Positions 17,378-26,827 of a stretch of 64,000 nt of DNA are shown piece by piece. The DNA comes from Sinorhizobium mexicanum (GTDB taxonomy: Bacteria; Pseudomonadota; Alphaproteobacteria; Rhizobiales; Rhizobiaceae): the NCBI RefSeq assembly GCF_013488225.1, contig NZ_CP041238.1, forward strand, positions 1,823,501 to 1,887,500, written 5' to 3'. Position numbers and translations under genes: made by a program. The notes under the pieces were generated by a model that saw only the letters and a list, made by a program, of their open reading frames with translations, was not told the origin of the DNA and ran no database searches. The first letter of the stretch is position 1; each line of letters begins with the position of its first letter.

Positions 17378-18313
17378 ATGAAGCTTCCCGCCCACGCAGA
17401 CCTGACCGAGAGAACCTGGCGTTGGATATACCTGGCGCTTTGCGTGGGCATCTTCGCCTTCCTCGTCGCCCCGGTTCTGATCGTGATCCCACTGAGTTTC
17501 AATGCCGAGCCCTACTTTTCGTTCACAGAGAAGATGCTCACTCTCGATCCCGACGGCTTCTCCTGGAGATGGTATGAATTGCTCGCAAAGTTCGGGATGC
17601 AGCAGCCCGAAGCCGCTTTCGGTATGGGTTGGCTTGCCGATCTCTGGAACAACTCGACATGGTTTAACGCCGCCAAGAACTCCATGTGGGTGGGCATTTG
17701 GTCCACGGTACTCGCGACCGTTCTCGGCACGCTGGCGGCTCTCGGCCTGACGCGGCCCGAAATGCCTTTCAAGCGCACGATCACCGCCATCCTGCTGGCT
17801 CCGATGATCGTTCCAATCGTCATCATCGCCACCGGGCTGTTCTTTTTCTACTCGAACCCTTGCGGGATTATCGGGCTCGATTGCGGTCGCCTTACCTCGA
17901 CGTTCACCGGACTGGTCCTCGCCCACACCGCCCTTGGCGTCCCCTTTGTAGTCATCACGGTGAAGGCGACGTTGACGGGCTTCGACCAGTCGCTGGCCCG
18001 CGCTGCCGCCAGCCTCGGAGCGTCCCCCACACAGACGTTCGTCAGGGTCGTTATGCCGCTTATTCTTCCGGGCATCGTGTCCGGCGCGCTGTTCGCGTTC
18101 GCGACCTCGTTCGACGAGGTCGTAACGGTGCTCTTCGTGGGCGGACCGCAGCAGGTAACGGTCCCGCGTCAGATGTGGGGCGGGCTCCGCGAGCAGGTTA
18201 GTCCCGCGATCCTCGCGGCCGCTACCATTCTCACTTTGGTGTCGGCGGGGCTGCTTGCTACGGTGGAGCTCCTGCGGCGGCGTTCCGAGCGGCTTCGCGG
18301 CATTAGGGCTTAG
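17378..18313 (+). CDS. ABC transporter permease, PotC-like
   Basis: The 311-residue permease has six predicted helices and the EAA loop ARAAASLGASPTQTFVRVVMPLILPG, the contact to the ATPase. It starts 39 bases after the first permease with GGAGCAAC upstream and ends the importer operon, which is closed by a hairpin at 18329-18356. It forms a heterodimer with the permease at 16094-17338. Confidence 0.92.
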   Translation: MKLPAHADLTERTWRWIYLALCVGIFAFLVAPVLIVIPLSFNAEPYFSFTEKMLTLDPDGFSWRWYELLAKFGMQQPEAAFGMGWLADLWNNSTWFNAAKNSMWVGIWSTVLATVLGTLAALGLTRPEMPFKRTITAILLAPMIVPIVIIATGLFFFYSNPCGIIGLDCGRLTSTFTGLVLAHTALGVPFVVITVKATLTGFDQSLARAAASLGASPTQTFVRVVMPLILPGIVSGALFAFATSFDEVVTVLFVGGPQQVTVPRQMWGGLREQVSPAILAAATILTLVSAGLLATVELLRRRSERLRGIRA

Positions 18314-18328
18314 CATCCGCGGACGGGA

Positions 18329-18356
18329 AGAGCTGGCGATCGTTGTCGCCAGCTCT
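18329..18356. terminator. Hairpin terminator between importer operon and enolase-family gene
   Basis: A perfect 11-base stem AGAGCTGGCGA / TCGCCAGCTCT with loop TCGTTG lies between two converging genes. It has no long T-run but its position suits a bidirectional terminator. Confidence 0.65.
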
Positions 18357-18378
18357 GTGCGCGTCCGTGATCACGGTG

Positions 18379-19482
18379 TTATTTGAAGACCGCTATCGGC
18401 GCTCCGAGAACTTCCATATCGGGTTCGACACCCAATCCGGGCAAGTTTGGGGGAGGCATGTGCCCGTTGATCGTGCGCGCACCGCGCTGCGGGGCGGGGT
18501 CGACGGTGATGTAATCCTGGCACGACCACGCGCCGTAGAAGCGGTTGGCCGGAATGGTCTGGGCGAAATGGGCCGCTACCGTGTCATTGATGACCGTGCC
18601 CGCCATGCACATCATGAAAAGGTTGATGTCGTACGCAAGGCAGAGGTCGCGGATCGCGCGTGCTTTCGTGAGGCCGCCAACACGAGCCAGCTTAATGCTA
18701 ACCAGTTCACAGCCGCGGTCTGAAAGCGCGCGCACGAAGTCCTTGAGTTCCACCATGCACTCGTCGAGCGAGATCGGCTGCCGGGTTCTCGTGCGCACGT
18801 CGAGGCACTCCTCGTATGTGAGGCAGGGCTGTTCGAAGGTGGTGTCCAGATGACTCACGGCGTTCATCAGGCGCGTAGCTTCGTGAGGGCTCCAGCCGCC
18901 GTTTGAATCGAAGATGAAGAACTCCCCGTCCTTCCGTTGCTCCATTACGGCCTTGATCGTTGCCACGTCCGATTCGAAACCCTGACCGACCTTGATCGAG
19001 TAGTTCTTATAGCCAGCGATCCTCTTCTGCTCGATTTCGGCTTTGGTCTCATCAAGGGAGTGAAGGTGGATCGATGCCATGCGCGGTACGGCGTTCTCTT
19101 CCTTTCCGCCGAGGAGTTCGTAGATGGGCTGCCCGGTGGCTTTGCCTATGATGTCGTAGAGCGCGAAATCCACGGCGGCCTTCGCATAGATGTGGCCGGC
19201 CAGGATGCGGTCCATGTACCGCACCAGAACATCAGGTCGCGTGGGGTCGCAACCGATCAACTGGGGAGCCATTTCCATGAGGGCTGCTCTTACCCCGCCG
19301 GGAAACGCGGGTAGATAAGAAGAGCCCCAGGGGCAGACCTCGCCCCATCCGGAAATGCCCGCGTCCGTGTCGATCCGGATAAACGTCGAGTGGAATTTGT
19401 CGAACACCCGGCCTCGGGAGAGCACCTGCGGTGTCTCGAGCGGAAGTTCCAGCGCGTACAGGGATATTCCGGATATTTTCAT
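18379..19482 (-). CDS. Mandelate racemase/muconate lactonizing enzyme family protein
   Basis: The 367-residue enzyme has the enolase-superfamily plan: N-terminal capping domain (residues 1-125) and barrel with a catalytic Lys164 in YSIKVG, metal ligands Asp192 (FDSNGGW), Glu217 (FEQP) and Asp240 (SLDEC), and a second lysine Lys264 (SIKLARVGG). A lysine on each side of the barrel is the pattern of racemases/epimerases and of cis-3-hydroxyproline dehydratase or proline-betaine epimerases, the latter often linked to such importers. It converges on the importer operon and shares the cluster operator upstream (19758-19781), so it probably acts first on the imported compound. Confidence 0.88.
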   Translation of the reverse strand: MKISGISLYALELPLETPQVLSRGRVFDKFHSTFIRIDTDAGISGWGEVCPWGSSYLPAFPGGVRAALMEMAPQLIGCDPTRPDVLVRYMDRILAGHIYAKAAVDFALYDIIGKATGQPIYELLGGKEENAVPRMASIHLHSLDETKAEIEQKRIAGYKNYSIKVGQGFESDVATIKAVMEQRKDGEFFIFDSNGGWSPHEATRLMNAVSHLDTTFEQPCLTYEECLDVRTRTRQPISLDECMVELKDFVRALSDRGCELVSIKLARVGGLTKARAIRDLCLAYDINLFMMCMAGTVINDTVAAHFAQTIPANRFYGAWSCQDYITVDPAPQRGARTINGHMPPPNLPGLGVEPDMEVLGAPIAVFK

Positions 19483-19926
19483 AGTTGTCCTCCACTTGTA
19501 ACGAATGATCTGAGTGCCTTAGTCCTCCGGCACAAGCGCGATTGGCGGACTTCAAATCTCCGAGAATCGCTTTCCACTTGGGGCGAACCGTTTCTACTCG
19601 GGGGCACACTCCGCTGCGCGCAGATTGGGATTGCGGATTCGGTCAGTCAAGCAAAAACATACGCCATGCCCCATTTTGCGAACGTATAAAGACGAGTGAA
19701 AAACCTTTGAGTATCTCGGGCCGCCGTGAGCTTCAAGGCAGTGTTCTCAGCCAAATTATACTACTAAGTATCTTTAGGTACCCGTCCGTTTAGCAGAACA
19801 TTAAGTTTGTAATCGTAATTTTTGCTCGTGTCCGCGGGCTGGGCGGGGATGCGGTTTCAGCGCTGAAAACAATGGGCATTTGATCAACGGCGCGGCAGCT
19901 TCGCGCTCTCCGAAGGATTCGAGAAT
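19483..19926. promoter_or_regulatory. 444-base divergent spacer with overlapping operator copies
   Basis: The spacer contains a perfect palindromic site ATAC-TACTAA-GTAT at 19758-19771, overlapped by GTAT-CTTTAG-GTAC at 19768-19781; the two are shifted by ten bases, one helical turn. It divides the enolase-family gene (leftward) from the chemoreceptor (rightward). No gene is seen in it. Confidence 0.5.
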
Positions 19927-22148
19927 ATGAGTAAACCTAGACAAGTTTCGCTGGCGACCAAACTTATGCTGGTCACGGGGGTGATCGTTTCAGGCGTGCT
20001 GATTGCGTCGAATGCCGCGCTGATCCTGGAGACGCGCGATCGCGTTTCGGATCTCGTCCGCGATAAAGCTGCTACCGAAGCCCGGGCGATCGCATCGCAG
20101 ATCGTGGGCGAGGTATCGCTGCTCACCGGGGCCGCGACAGCTACTGCGAAGTCGATCGCGCACAGCCACAGCGAGAAGACGATCGACAGGAGAGGTCTGA
20201 TCACCCTGCTCAAGGCGAACATGGACAATCCGCTCGCGCTCGGCAGCTACTTCGCGGAAGTCGATAAAGGCTTCGATGGTCAGCGAGACGAGGTGAAAGG
20301 CAGAACCGAACTCGGTGCGAACGAGGAGGGGCACATGAGTCCCTACTGGACCCGCAACAAGGCGGACTCTTCGCTAGGTCTCTCGACATTTCCCTATTCC
20401 GAGAGCGAGCCGTATTTCGCCACCGCGGCAAAAACCCTTCTTCCGCATATGAGCCTGCCGACGATCGGCACCGGTGATACCGAGGGCGTGCTAATGGTCA
20501 CCGTGGCCCATCCGGTCATCTCAGCTGGCAAGTTCATAGGCGTGGCAGGCATCGACGTTTCGCTTTCAAGCCTTTCCGAGCAGGTCGAGAAGGCGCAGCC
20601 TTTCGGCACGGGTAAGGTGATGCTGCTCTCCCAGGACATGAAATGGCTCGTGGCGGACCGTCCGGAAAACGCCATGAAGACCTATGAGGGCAGCCCGATC
20701 GACGGCGATGCAGGAGCGTCCGGAGAGGTGCAGCCGTTCGAAATCGGTACGGTGAGCGACGTCAACGGGGAGTTCATGCGGTTCGCATACCCGTTCAATC
20801 TTCCGGGCTTGAACGCCCAGTGGACGCTCCTGCTAGACGTGCCTACCTCCGCCATTCTCGCGCCCGTTCGAAACCAGACCTATTTGATGCTCGCGGCAGG
20901 CGTCTGCGTTATGCTGACGGTCATCCTCGGTCTTTACATGGCCGTCCGACACCTCGTTCAGCGTCCGCTCGACGGTCTGGTGGGTGCGGTTGGGAAGCTG
21001 GCGCGCGGCGACTTCGCGACCGAGGTGGAAGGACAGCATCGCGGCGACGAGATCGGCAAGGTCGCGCAGGCACTCGATGGCTTCAGGCACCGCCTTGCGG
21101 AGACGAAGACACTTGATTCTCGGCAACTCGCACGGCGAGCGAGTTGGAAAGGCAGCAACGTGAAACCGAACGCCAGGCTTCCGACGCAGCACAGCGCGAC
21201 GTCGTGAACTCCCTTGGCGAGGGGCTGCGGCACCTGTCTGCTGGCGATCTCACATTCCGCCTTTCCCAACGCTTTGAGGAAAACTACGACCAGCTTCGCG
21301 TCGACTTCAATTCGGCCGTCGATGGGCTTGTCGATATGGTCACGAAGGTCAACGCTTCGGTGGCCAACATAACGAACGGCTCGCGGGATATCAGTTCGGC
21401 TGTGAATAACCTGTCCCAGCGCACAGAACAGCAGGCCGCTAACCTCGAAGAGACCGCCGCCGCGCTTAGCGAACTGACCGCGCAGATCAACGCGAGCGCC
21501 GAGCATGCGAAGCAGGCTGCGATGACCGTCGGCGAAGCCAGCAAGGACGCCGAACGTTCGGCCAATGTTGTAGTCCAGGCCATCGAAGCGATGCATGATA
21601 TCGAGCGGTCCTCCGCCGAAGTTGGCCGGATTATCAGTGTCATTGACGAAATCGCATTCCAGACAAACCTCCTGGCCCTTAATGCCGGGGTAGAGGCAGC
21701 GCGGGCAGGGGAAGCCGGAAAGGGTTTCGCCGTCGTCGCGCAGGAGGTAAGAGAACTCGCACAGCGGTCAGCCGCCGCTGCAAAGGAAATCAAGACGCTC
21801 GTCCAGAACTCATCCTCGCAGGTAGCAACAGGAGCTGGGTTGGTCGGAACTGCGGGTGATGCCCTTCGCGGAATCTCTTCTCAGGTCCTCCAGATCAACG
21901 AGGTCATCCGTCACATTTCCGCTTCGGCATCCGAGCAGGCGACCGGACTTAGGGAAATCAATAACGCAGTTGGCCAGCTTGATGACTTTACCCAACGGAA
22001 TGCCGCGATGGTCGAGGAGACGTCTGCAGCAAGCGCCGGCTTGACTGACGAGGCATACTCGCTCAGCCATCTCATCGAGCAGTTCCGCATTTCGCCGTCG
22101 CCGGCCACCAACGTAGTGCGGTTCGCGGGCAAGGTGAGCGTCGGCTAG
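19927..22148 (+). pseudogene. Methyl-accepting chemotaxis protein split by a frameshift
   Basis: Two overlapping frames make one chemoreceptor. The first (19927-21207) encodes TM1 (residues ~11-34), a large Cache-type sensor domain, TM2 (~315-340) and the HAMP domain up to DEIGKVAQALDGFRHRLAETKTL. The second frame, open from just after a TGA near 21116, continues the HAMP-linker (…[16 protein letters not shown]), a second HAMP-like stretch and the signalling domain with the hairpin tip [27 protein letters not shown], ending 22148. The frames differ by one base, fitting a one-base loss between about 21117 and 21207. Repaired length would be about 740 residues. The full sensor is next to the catabolic cluster and could have sensed its substrate. 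It might also be a sequencing error. Confidence 0.85.
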
Positions 22149-22179
22149 GCATCGCAAGCGTCAGAGCCATGCCCCCCAG

Positions 22180-22205
22180 AGCCCGCCGCCTTCGCGCGGC
22201 GGGCT
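22180..22205 (+). terminator. Rho-independent terminator of the chemoreceptor gene
   Basis: AGCCCGCCGC / GCGGCGGGCT forms a 10-base GC-rich stem, followed by GTCGTTTT, 32 bases after the chemoreceptor stop. Stem, distance and T-rich tail fit an intrinsic terminator. Confidence 0.75.
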
Positions 22206-22347
22206 GTCGTTTTGGAACCGCTGTGCCGCACGACCCACCGACGCAAGCTAAATGGGTTGCGTGAGCATTCTTGTGGTAATTTTTTCTTGACCACCGGGTA
22301 TGTCGATGTGCTAACCGACGCCGCAAGCGCGAGCTGTGGAGGATAGC

Positions 22348-23808
22348 ATGGACGGATTCGCAACGAGGAATGTTTCTCGAGCTGTGCAGGAGGAGGCGGG
22401 CCGTCTCACCGGCAGATTGGGCACCTGGGACATCATTTTCACTGTCCTGGCCTTCAATGCCCCTCTGACTGTCGTGACCAACTTTACTGTCCTCGTCATT
22501 AGCATGGGGAATGGTCTCGGCACGCCCGTTACATACCTCGCCGGGGCGCTACTCCTTGCGCTATTCGCGGTCGGTTTCACGACGATGGCCAAGCACGTTC
22601 CCAATGCCGGGGCCTATTACGCCTACATCACCGTAGGTCTGGGCAAGCGTCTCGGGCTGGGGTCCGCGTTCCTTGCAATCCTATGCTACGTGCTCCTTCT
22701 CATGGGTATCTACCTTTTCACGGCGATTGTATGGGGGCAGCTCGCAAAGACGATACTCGGCTACGATGCACTGTCATGGTGGCAATGGGCATTAATCGTC
22801 TGGGTGCTTGTGTCGCTGTTTGGCTATTGCCGGATCACTCTTTCTGCTCACGTCCTCACCGTGGCATTGATAGCTGAGGTCCTCATTGTCGCGGTCTGGA
22901 TAGCAGTCGTGGTCTACACTGACGGCGGATCCAGCGTGCAGACGTCCTGGCTAACACCGCGCAATATCCTTTCGGGTAATATCGGGATCGGACTTCTTTT
23001 CGCGGTGACGTCTTATGCAGGCTTCGAGGCGACGGCCGTGTTCAGGGAGGAAGCGCGCGACCCCGACAAAACCGTACCGAGGGCGACGTATGGTGCAATC
23101 GCGGTCATGGCTACCATGTTCGCGGCGGGCAGCTTCTTCCTGATTAATGCAATCGGGGCGGGGAACGCGGTTTCGATAGCGTCCACCGATCCCGCGGGTG
23201 CTGCAGTCGCGACGTTCGGAAAGTACCTCGGCCATTTGGGCACGATGACCCTCGAGGTCCTCCTGTGTTCCAGCACGTTCGCCTGCGCGCTGGCGCTTCA
23301 CAATGTGCTCGCCCGTTACGTCTACTCGATGGGGATGGACGGCGTCTTCCTCAAGTCCTTTGCCGCGGTACATCCCAATCTAGGGTCGCCTTATAAAGCC
23401 TCGGTGCTGCTGAGCGCGGTCTTCCTTCTCTTTATCGGCGCGCTGATCTATTTCGACGCCGATCCCGTGGTTGGCTACGGCGCATTCGCAGGAGCGGGAG
23501 GGCTGGGCCTGCTATACCTCCTCATCTTGACGTCACTCTCCGTCATCTTTTTTTTCAATAGGCGCGGATCCAAGGCTTCGGTGTCCTCCTGGAAGATTCG
23601 ATACGCTCCTGCGGTCAGCCTAGTTGCGTTTGCGGTTTGTGCTGCACTGGCAACGGTGAACATCGATCTAATGACTGGGAGCGTTGAACTCGGCTATGCA
23701 TTGGTGGGCTTTATGGTCTTGGCGCTAGTGGGCGGCATGGTCTACGCAAGCCACCTCAGAAGGAGCTCGCCGGACGTCTTCGAGGCGATCGGGCGTCAAA
23801 AGGTCTAG
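22348..23808 (+). CDS. APC-family amino-acid permease
   Basis: I choose the ATG at 22348, with GGAGG five to six bases upstream; a GTG four codons earlier is in frame. The 486-residue protein has about twelve hydrophobic segments and the APC pattern: RLGTWDIIFTVLAFNAPLTVV at helix 1 and YAGFEATAVFREEARDPDKTVPRA at helix 6, which is the conserved F-E-A...A-R-P-xxTVP motif of amino-acid/cation symporters. It imports amino acids or amines with protons. It is followed 38 bases later by an MFS gene and may be co-transcribed. Confidence 0.88.
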   Translation: MDGFATRNVSRAVQEEAGRLTGRLGTWDIIFTVLAFNAPLTVVTNFTVLVISMGNGLGTPVTYLAGALLLALFAVGFTTMAKHVPNAGAYYAYITVGLGKRLGLGSAFLAILCYVLLLMGIYLFTAIVWGQLAKTILGYDALSWWQWALIVWVLVSLFGYCRITLSAHVLTVALIAEVLIVAVWIAVVVYTDGGSSVQTSWLTPRNILSGNIGIGLLFAVTSYAGFEATAVFREEARDPDKTVPRATYGAIAVMATMFAAGSFFLINAIGAGNAVSIASTDPAGAAVATFGKYLGHLGTMTLEVLLCSSTFACALALHNVLARYVYSMGMDGVFLKSFAAVHPNLGSPYKASVLLSAVFLLFIGALIYFDADPVVGYGAFAGAGGLGLLYLLILTSLSVIFFFNRRGSKASVSSWKIRYAPAVSLVAFAVCAALATVNIDLMTGSVELGYALVGFMVLALVGGMVYASHLRRSSPDVFEAIGRQKV

Positions 23809-23846
23809 TTAAGAGCCGCCAAAGCGGCGGCGGAGAATAGAAGATA

Positions 23847-25136
23847 GTGAAACTGCTGCCGCACCATCGGATATATGTCTGCTTCTTCCTGTTTGCGGTG
23901 ACCATGGGAGCCCTGATGGCAAGACTTCCGGATCTGCAGCAGAAGCTGGGGCTGAACGAGTCCGAGCTTGGACTGACCCTGACCGGCGCGGCGATCGGGG
24001 CGCTCCTGTCCCTGACGTTCGGGTCGTCGATCGTCGAAAGGCTCGGCCCGCGCAACACGGCGTTGCTGACTGTGCTCGGAATCCCTGCTGTGCTCGTCTT
24101 TGTGCCGTGGATGCCGAGCGCCCCTCACGTTTTCGGTCTGCTTGTCGTACAGGGACTCCTCGCTGGCCTTCTCGAAATCAACCTCAATGTGGAAATCGAC
24201 CGTATTGAAGCTCAGTTGGGCAGGAGCGTAATGAACCGCTCCCATGGGTTCTGGAGCGTCGGGTTCTTCGTTACCGCGCTCATATCTGCACCGATCCGAC
24301 AAGCCGAAGTCTCGATGCACGTCCACCTAGCCGCGATGCTTGGCGTGGCCCTTGTCGTCGGTAGCGTCGCGATCCTTGGAATGCGTAAAGCTCCGCCACG
24401 CCATACAAGCACTGCCGCTCACGCGCAGCGTATTGCGGTACCAACATTGGGCATGCTGCCGTTCTGCCTCATAGGGATCGCGGCACTACTCGTGGAAGGC
24501 GGCGGCATAGACTGGTCGGCGATTTACATGCGGGACGTCTTCGAAGTTGAGCCACTCGTTGGCGGGGCGGGGTTGACCCTCTTCGCGCTTTTCATGGCAG
24601 TCACGCGCCTCACTGCGGACCCCGTTGTCGACCGGTTCGGGGCGAGGGCGGTCGCTTCCGCTCTGCTGGTGGCAGCGGGAGCCGGGCTTGCCACGGTGTG
24701 GCTGGCTCCCACCCCACAGATCGCTCTCGTCGGCTTCGCTATGATGGGAGCGGGGTGTAGCGCGGTGTATCCTCTCGCCATTTCGGCCGTGGTGCAGAGG
24801 ACGGACAGGCCTGCCCACGTCAATGTTGCTGCCCTCGGGCAGGTGTCGTTTATCATCTTCTTTCTGGGGCCGCCTTTCCTCGGGCTCGTGGCGCATGGTT
24901 TCGGCATACGCAACGCCTTCCTCGTCTGCCTGCCTGTCATCTGCGCTGGATTGGTCTGCACCGCCGCCTTCCCGCAGCGAGGTCGGGAGTGCTTTGGGGT
25001 CAAAACGCAATCTTGCTGCCGCGCTCGCACGGCTGGGACGTATCGCACAAGCGCGCAAGGTGGGGAGGGAATTTCTTTCAGAATTTCCGAGTTTTTCGGC
25101 CCAGCATTGGGGCAAAACGCAGCCGTTCCGCGATAA
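23847..25136 (+). CDS. MFS transporter, C-terminus replaced by fused foreign frame
   Basis: The 429-residue reading frame starts at a GTG (GAGAATAGAAGA upstream) and encodes about twelve helices with the MFS pattern, including AIGALLSLTFGSSIVERLGPR and DPVVDRFGARAVAS between helices 2-3 and 8-9. The normal end should be near FPQRGRE (about residue 380). The following 45 residues are cysteine- and arginine-rich and result from reading the tail of another gene in the wrong frame, so the stop codon is accidental. Function may remain intact because all helices precede the junction. It could be a sugar- or drug-exporter type; the substrate is not readable. Confidence 0.8.
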   Translation: MKLLPHHRIYVCFFLFAVTMGALMARLPDLQQKLGLNESELGLTLTGAAIGALLSLTFGSSIVERLGPRNTALLTVLGIPAVLVFVPWMPSAPHVFGLLVVQGLLAGLLEINLNVEIDRIEAQLGRSVMNRSHGFWSVGFFVTALISAPIRQAEVSMHVHLAAMLGVALVVGSVAILGMRKAPPRHTSTAAHAQRIAVPTLGMLPFCLIGIAALLVEGGGIDWSAIYMRDVFEVEPLVGGAGLTLFALFMAVTRLTADPVVDRFGARAVASALLVAAGAGLATVWLAPTPQIALVGFAMMGAGCSAVYPLAISAVVQRTDRPAHVNVAALGQVSFIIFFLGPPFLGLVAHGFGIRNAFLVCLPVICAGLVCTAAFPQRGRECFGVKTQSCCRARTAGTYRTSAQGGEGISFRISEFFGPALGQNAAVPR

Positions 25137-25191
25137 TGCCGATCGTCAGCACTTTATCCAGGGCTATCTCAAGGCAGGTCTGCCGGAGTGA
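24994..25191 (+). pseudogene. C-terminal remnant of a TPR-containing adenylate/guanylate cyclase-type protein
   Basis: In a frame different from the MFS gene, 65 codons read …RNLAAALARLGRIAQA… then SEFPSFSAQHWGKTQPFRDN and end HFIQGYLKAGLPE before a TGA. This is the characteristic last TPR and tail of rhizobial class III cyclases with TPR repeats. The cyclase domain and most TPRs are missing, so a deletion fused this tail to the 3' end of the MFS gene, with the junction near 24985-24995. Confidence 0.7.
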
Positions 25192-25383
25192 GCAGCAGAC
25201 CGATGTACGTGATGAATAACTCCCACAATCCGCTAGAGAGATGCCTCGGCTAAATCCATTTCTGCGCGAGACCTGTAGGCTCATATACACGGCTACGTAG
25301 TTGTGCTTATCTTTGAGCGCACTAATGGCCGTCGAAGGCTGCGATTAGTTCAGCGAAGATTCGTTTTCGGTCTGGGGGACGAA

Positions 25384-26484
25384 ATGCGTCTGGTTATCGG
25401 CCTAGCGACCACATGGCTCGCGGCGTCTTCTGTGATGGCGCAGCCCATCACCATTGTTTCTTACAACGCTGAAAACCTGTTCGACACGGAAGACGACCTT
25501 TCGAACCCGCGGGATGACACGTACCTGCCTCTGGCGGTCAAAGATCAGAACCGGCAGGCCCACGACGCCCGGTGCGAGCAGTTCAACGGGACGTCCGGGT
25601 TCTACGTCAACGAATGCAAGACGTTGAATTGGGATAGCGCGACATATGCCACCAAGCTAAAGCGCTACGCGGACGTGCTCTTGGCCATGCCGGTTCTGCC
25701 GGATATCGTTGTTATTCCCGAGACCGAGAACAAAAAAGTGCTGGATGATCTCGTTTCCCAGCACCTGGGAAGCGCAGGCTACAACGTCGTGCAACTCGAC
25801 ACGAGCGACGAGCCAGCAAGTCGCGGTATCGATGTCGGCATGCTGACGAAGCTGCCGCTCGTGGGCACTCCCCAGGCGCATGTCGTCGATTTCGGCAGTG
25901 CGGCTCAAACGTGTGGCAAGACCCGCGATATTCTTCAGGTCACCGTCAAGCTCCCCGATGGGGAGAACTTGACGATCTTCGGGGTTCATTTTCCGTCGGG
26001 CGCAAGCCCATTCGAGTGCCGCGTCCGCGCACTGAAGCAGGTGAGCAGTCTCTCAGCTGCCTTGCCTGCGGGAAGTCTTGCCATTGCTGCCGGTGATTTC
26101 AACGTGAACTGCGGCGAGTCTCCGACTGAGGGTTTTTCGCGGCTCCTACAGCGCGGGAACTGGTATGTGTCGCCCTTGGTCACCCATGGCTGCAACGCTC
26201 CTGGCTCTACCAAGTTCGTGGATCGCGTTATGGATAATTGGAACACCTGGTCTTTCCTCGACATGATCCTGGTGAACCCTGAACTCAGCGCGACCCGCCC
26301 GTCTGAAAAGAACTGGTTTGCCGATCTGGGCAGCTTCGGGACTGTCGTCGTGCACCCGGAGCAGACCATGGTAGACGAGGACAACAAGGGATTCATCGAA
26401 CCCCGCCGCTTTGATGCGACGACGGGCCGTGGCGTCAGCGATCATTGGCCGGTTATGATGCGGTTACTCCCTCGTCGCAGTTAA
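25384..26484 (+). CDS. Secreted endonuclease/exonuclease/phosphatase-fold hydrolase
   Basis: I start at the ATG at 25384, with GGGGGAC upstream, because it begins a Sec signal peptide (MRLVIGLATTWLAASSVMAQ) directly followed by the DNase-I-fold strand ITIVSYNAENLFDTEDD. Later motifs are VVIPETENKK (metal-binding Glu), AAGDFNVNCGE (Asp/Asn pair) and the C-terminal SDHWPVMMRL (catalytic Asp-His). The 366-residue product should be periplasmic or secreted and could cleave extracellular DNA, a phosphodiester or a phospholipid. It is a single-gene unit. Confidence 0.85.
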   Translation: MRLVIGLATTWLAASSVMAQPITIVSYNAENLFDTEDDLSNPRDDTYLPLAVKDQNRQAHDARCEQFNGTSGFYVNECKTLNWDSATYATKLKRYADVLLAMPVLPDIVVIPETENKKVLDDLVSQHLGSAGYNVVQLDTSDEPASRGIDVGMLTKLPLVGTPQAHVVDFGSAAQTCGKTRDILQVTVKLPDGENLTIFGVHFPSGASPFECRVRALKQVSSLSAALPAGSLAIAAGDFNVNCGESPTEGFSRLLQRGNWYVSPLVTHGCNAPGSTKFVDRVMDNWNTWSFLDMILVNPELSATRPSEKNWFADLGSFGTVVVHPEQTMVDEDNKGFIEPRRFDATTGRGVSDHWPVMMRLLPRRS

Positions 26485-26571
26485 CCCCATTAGGGCGGCA
26501 GGAAACCAAGAGGACGACTGGGGGGCGAAATCCAGGATATCCTACAACGTGACGAACAGGCGAGGGTCAAT

Positions 26572-26775
26572 ATGCCGACTGGCAAGGTGACGTTTTTCAA
26601 CGTCGACAAGGGCTTCGGTTTCATAACGCCAGATTCAGGCGGAACTGACGTTTTCGTTCATGTCTCAGCCCTGCAATATGGAGACGTGCTGAGAGAAGGG
26701 CAGACGGTGTCATACGACTTAGGACAAGATCACAAGACTGGAAAATCGAAGGCTGAAAACGTTAGGCCGTCCTGA
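26572..26775 (+). CDS. Cold-shock-domain protein
   Basis: The 67-residue protein is a single cold-shock OB fold with both RNA-binding motifs, KGFGFITP (RNP1) and VFVHVSAL (RNP2), and the usual start [10 protein letters not shown]. It binds single-stranded nucleic acid and acts as an RNA chaperone. GCGAGGGT lies upstream of the ATG. It is a single gene; which cold-shock paralogue it is cannot be told. Confidence 0.92.
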   Translation: MPTGKVTFFNVDKGFGFITPDSGGTDVFVHVSALQYGDVLREGQTVSYDLGQDHKTGKSKAENVRPS

Positions 26776-26827
26776 CACCGAAATTCCTGGCGTGAGGCCC
26801 CGACTACGCCGGAGCCTCATTAATCCA

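Noticed and set aside
17120..18316. A 398-codon antisense frame over the permease genes
   Set aside because: It lies opposite a clear ABC permease, is full of Arg/Gly/Asp as expected from the reverse of a GC-rich transmembrane gene, and has no family motifs.
21100..21210. Programmed -1 frameshift in the chemoreceptor
   Set aside because: No X-XXY-YYZ slippery site or following strong structure was found in the overlap, so mutation or sequencing error is preferred.
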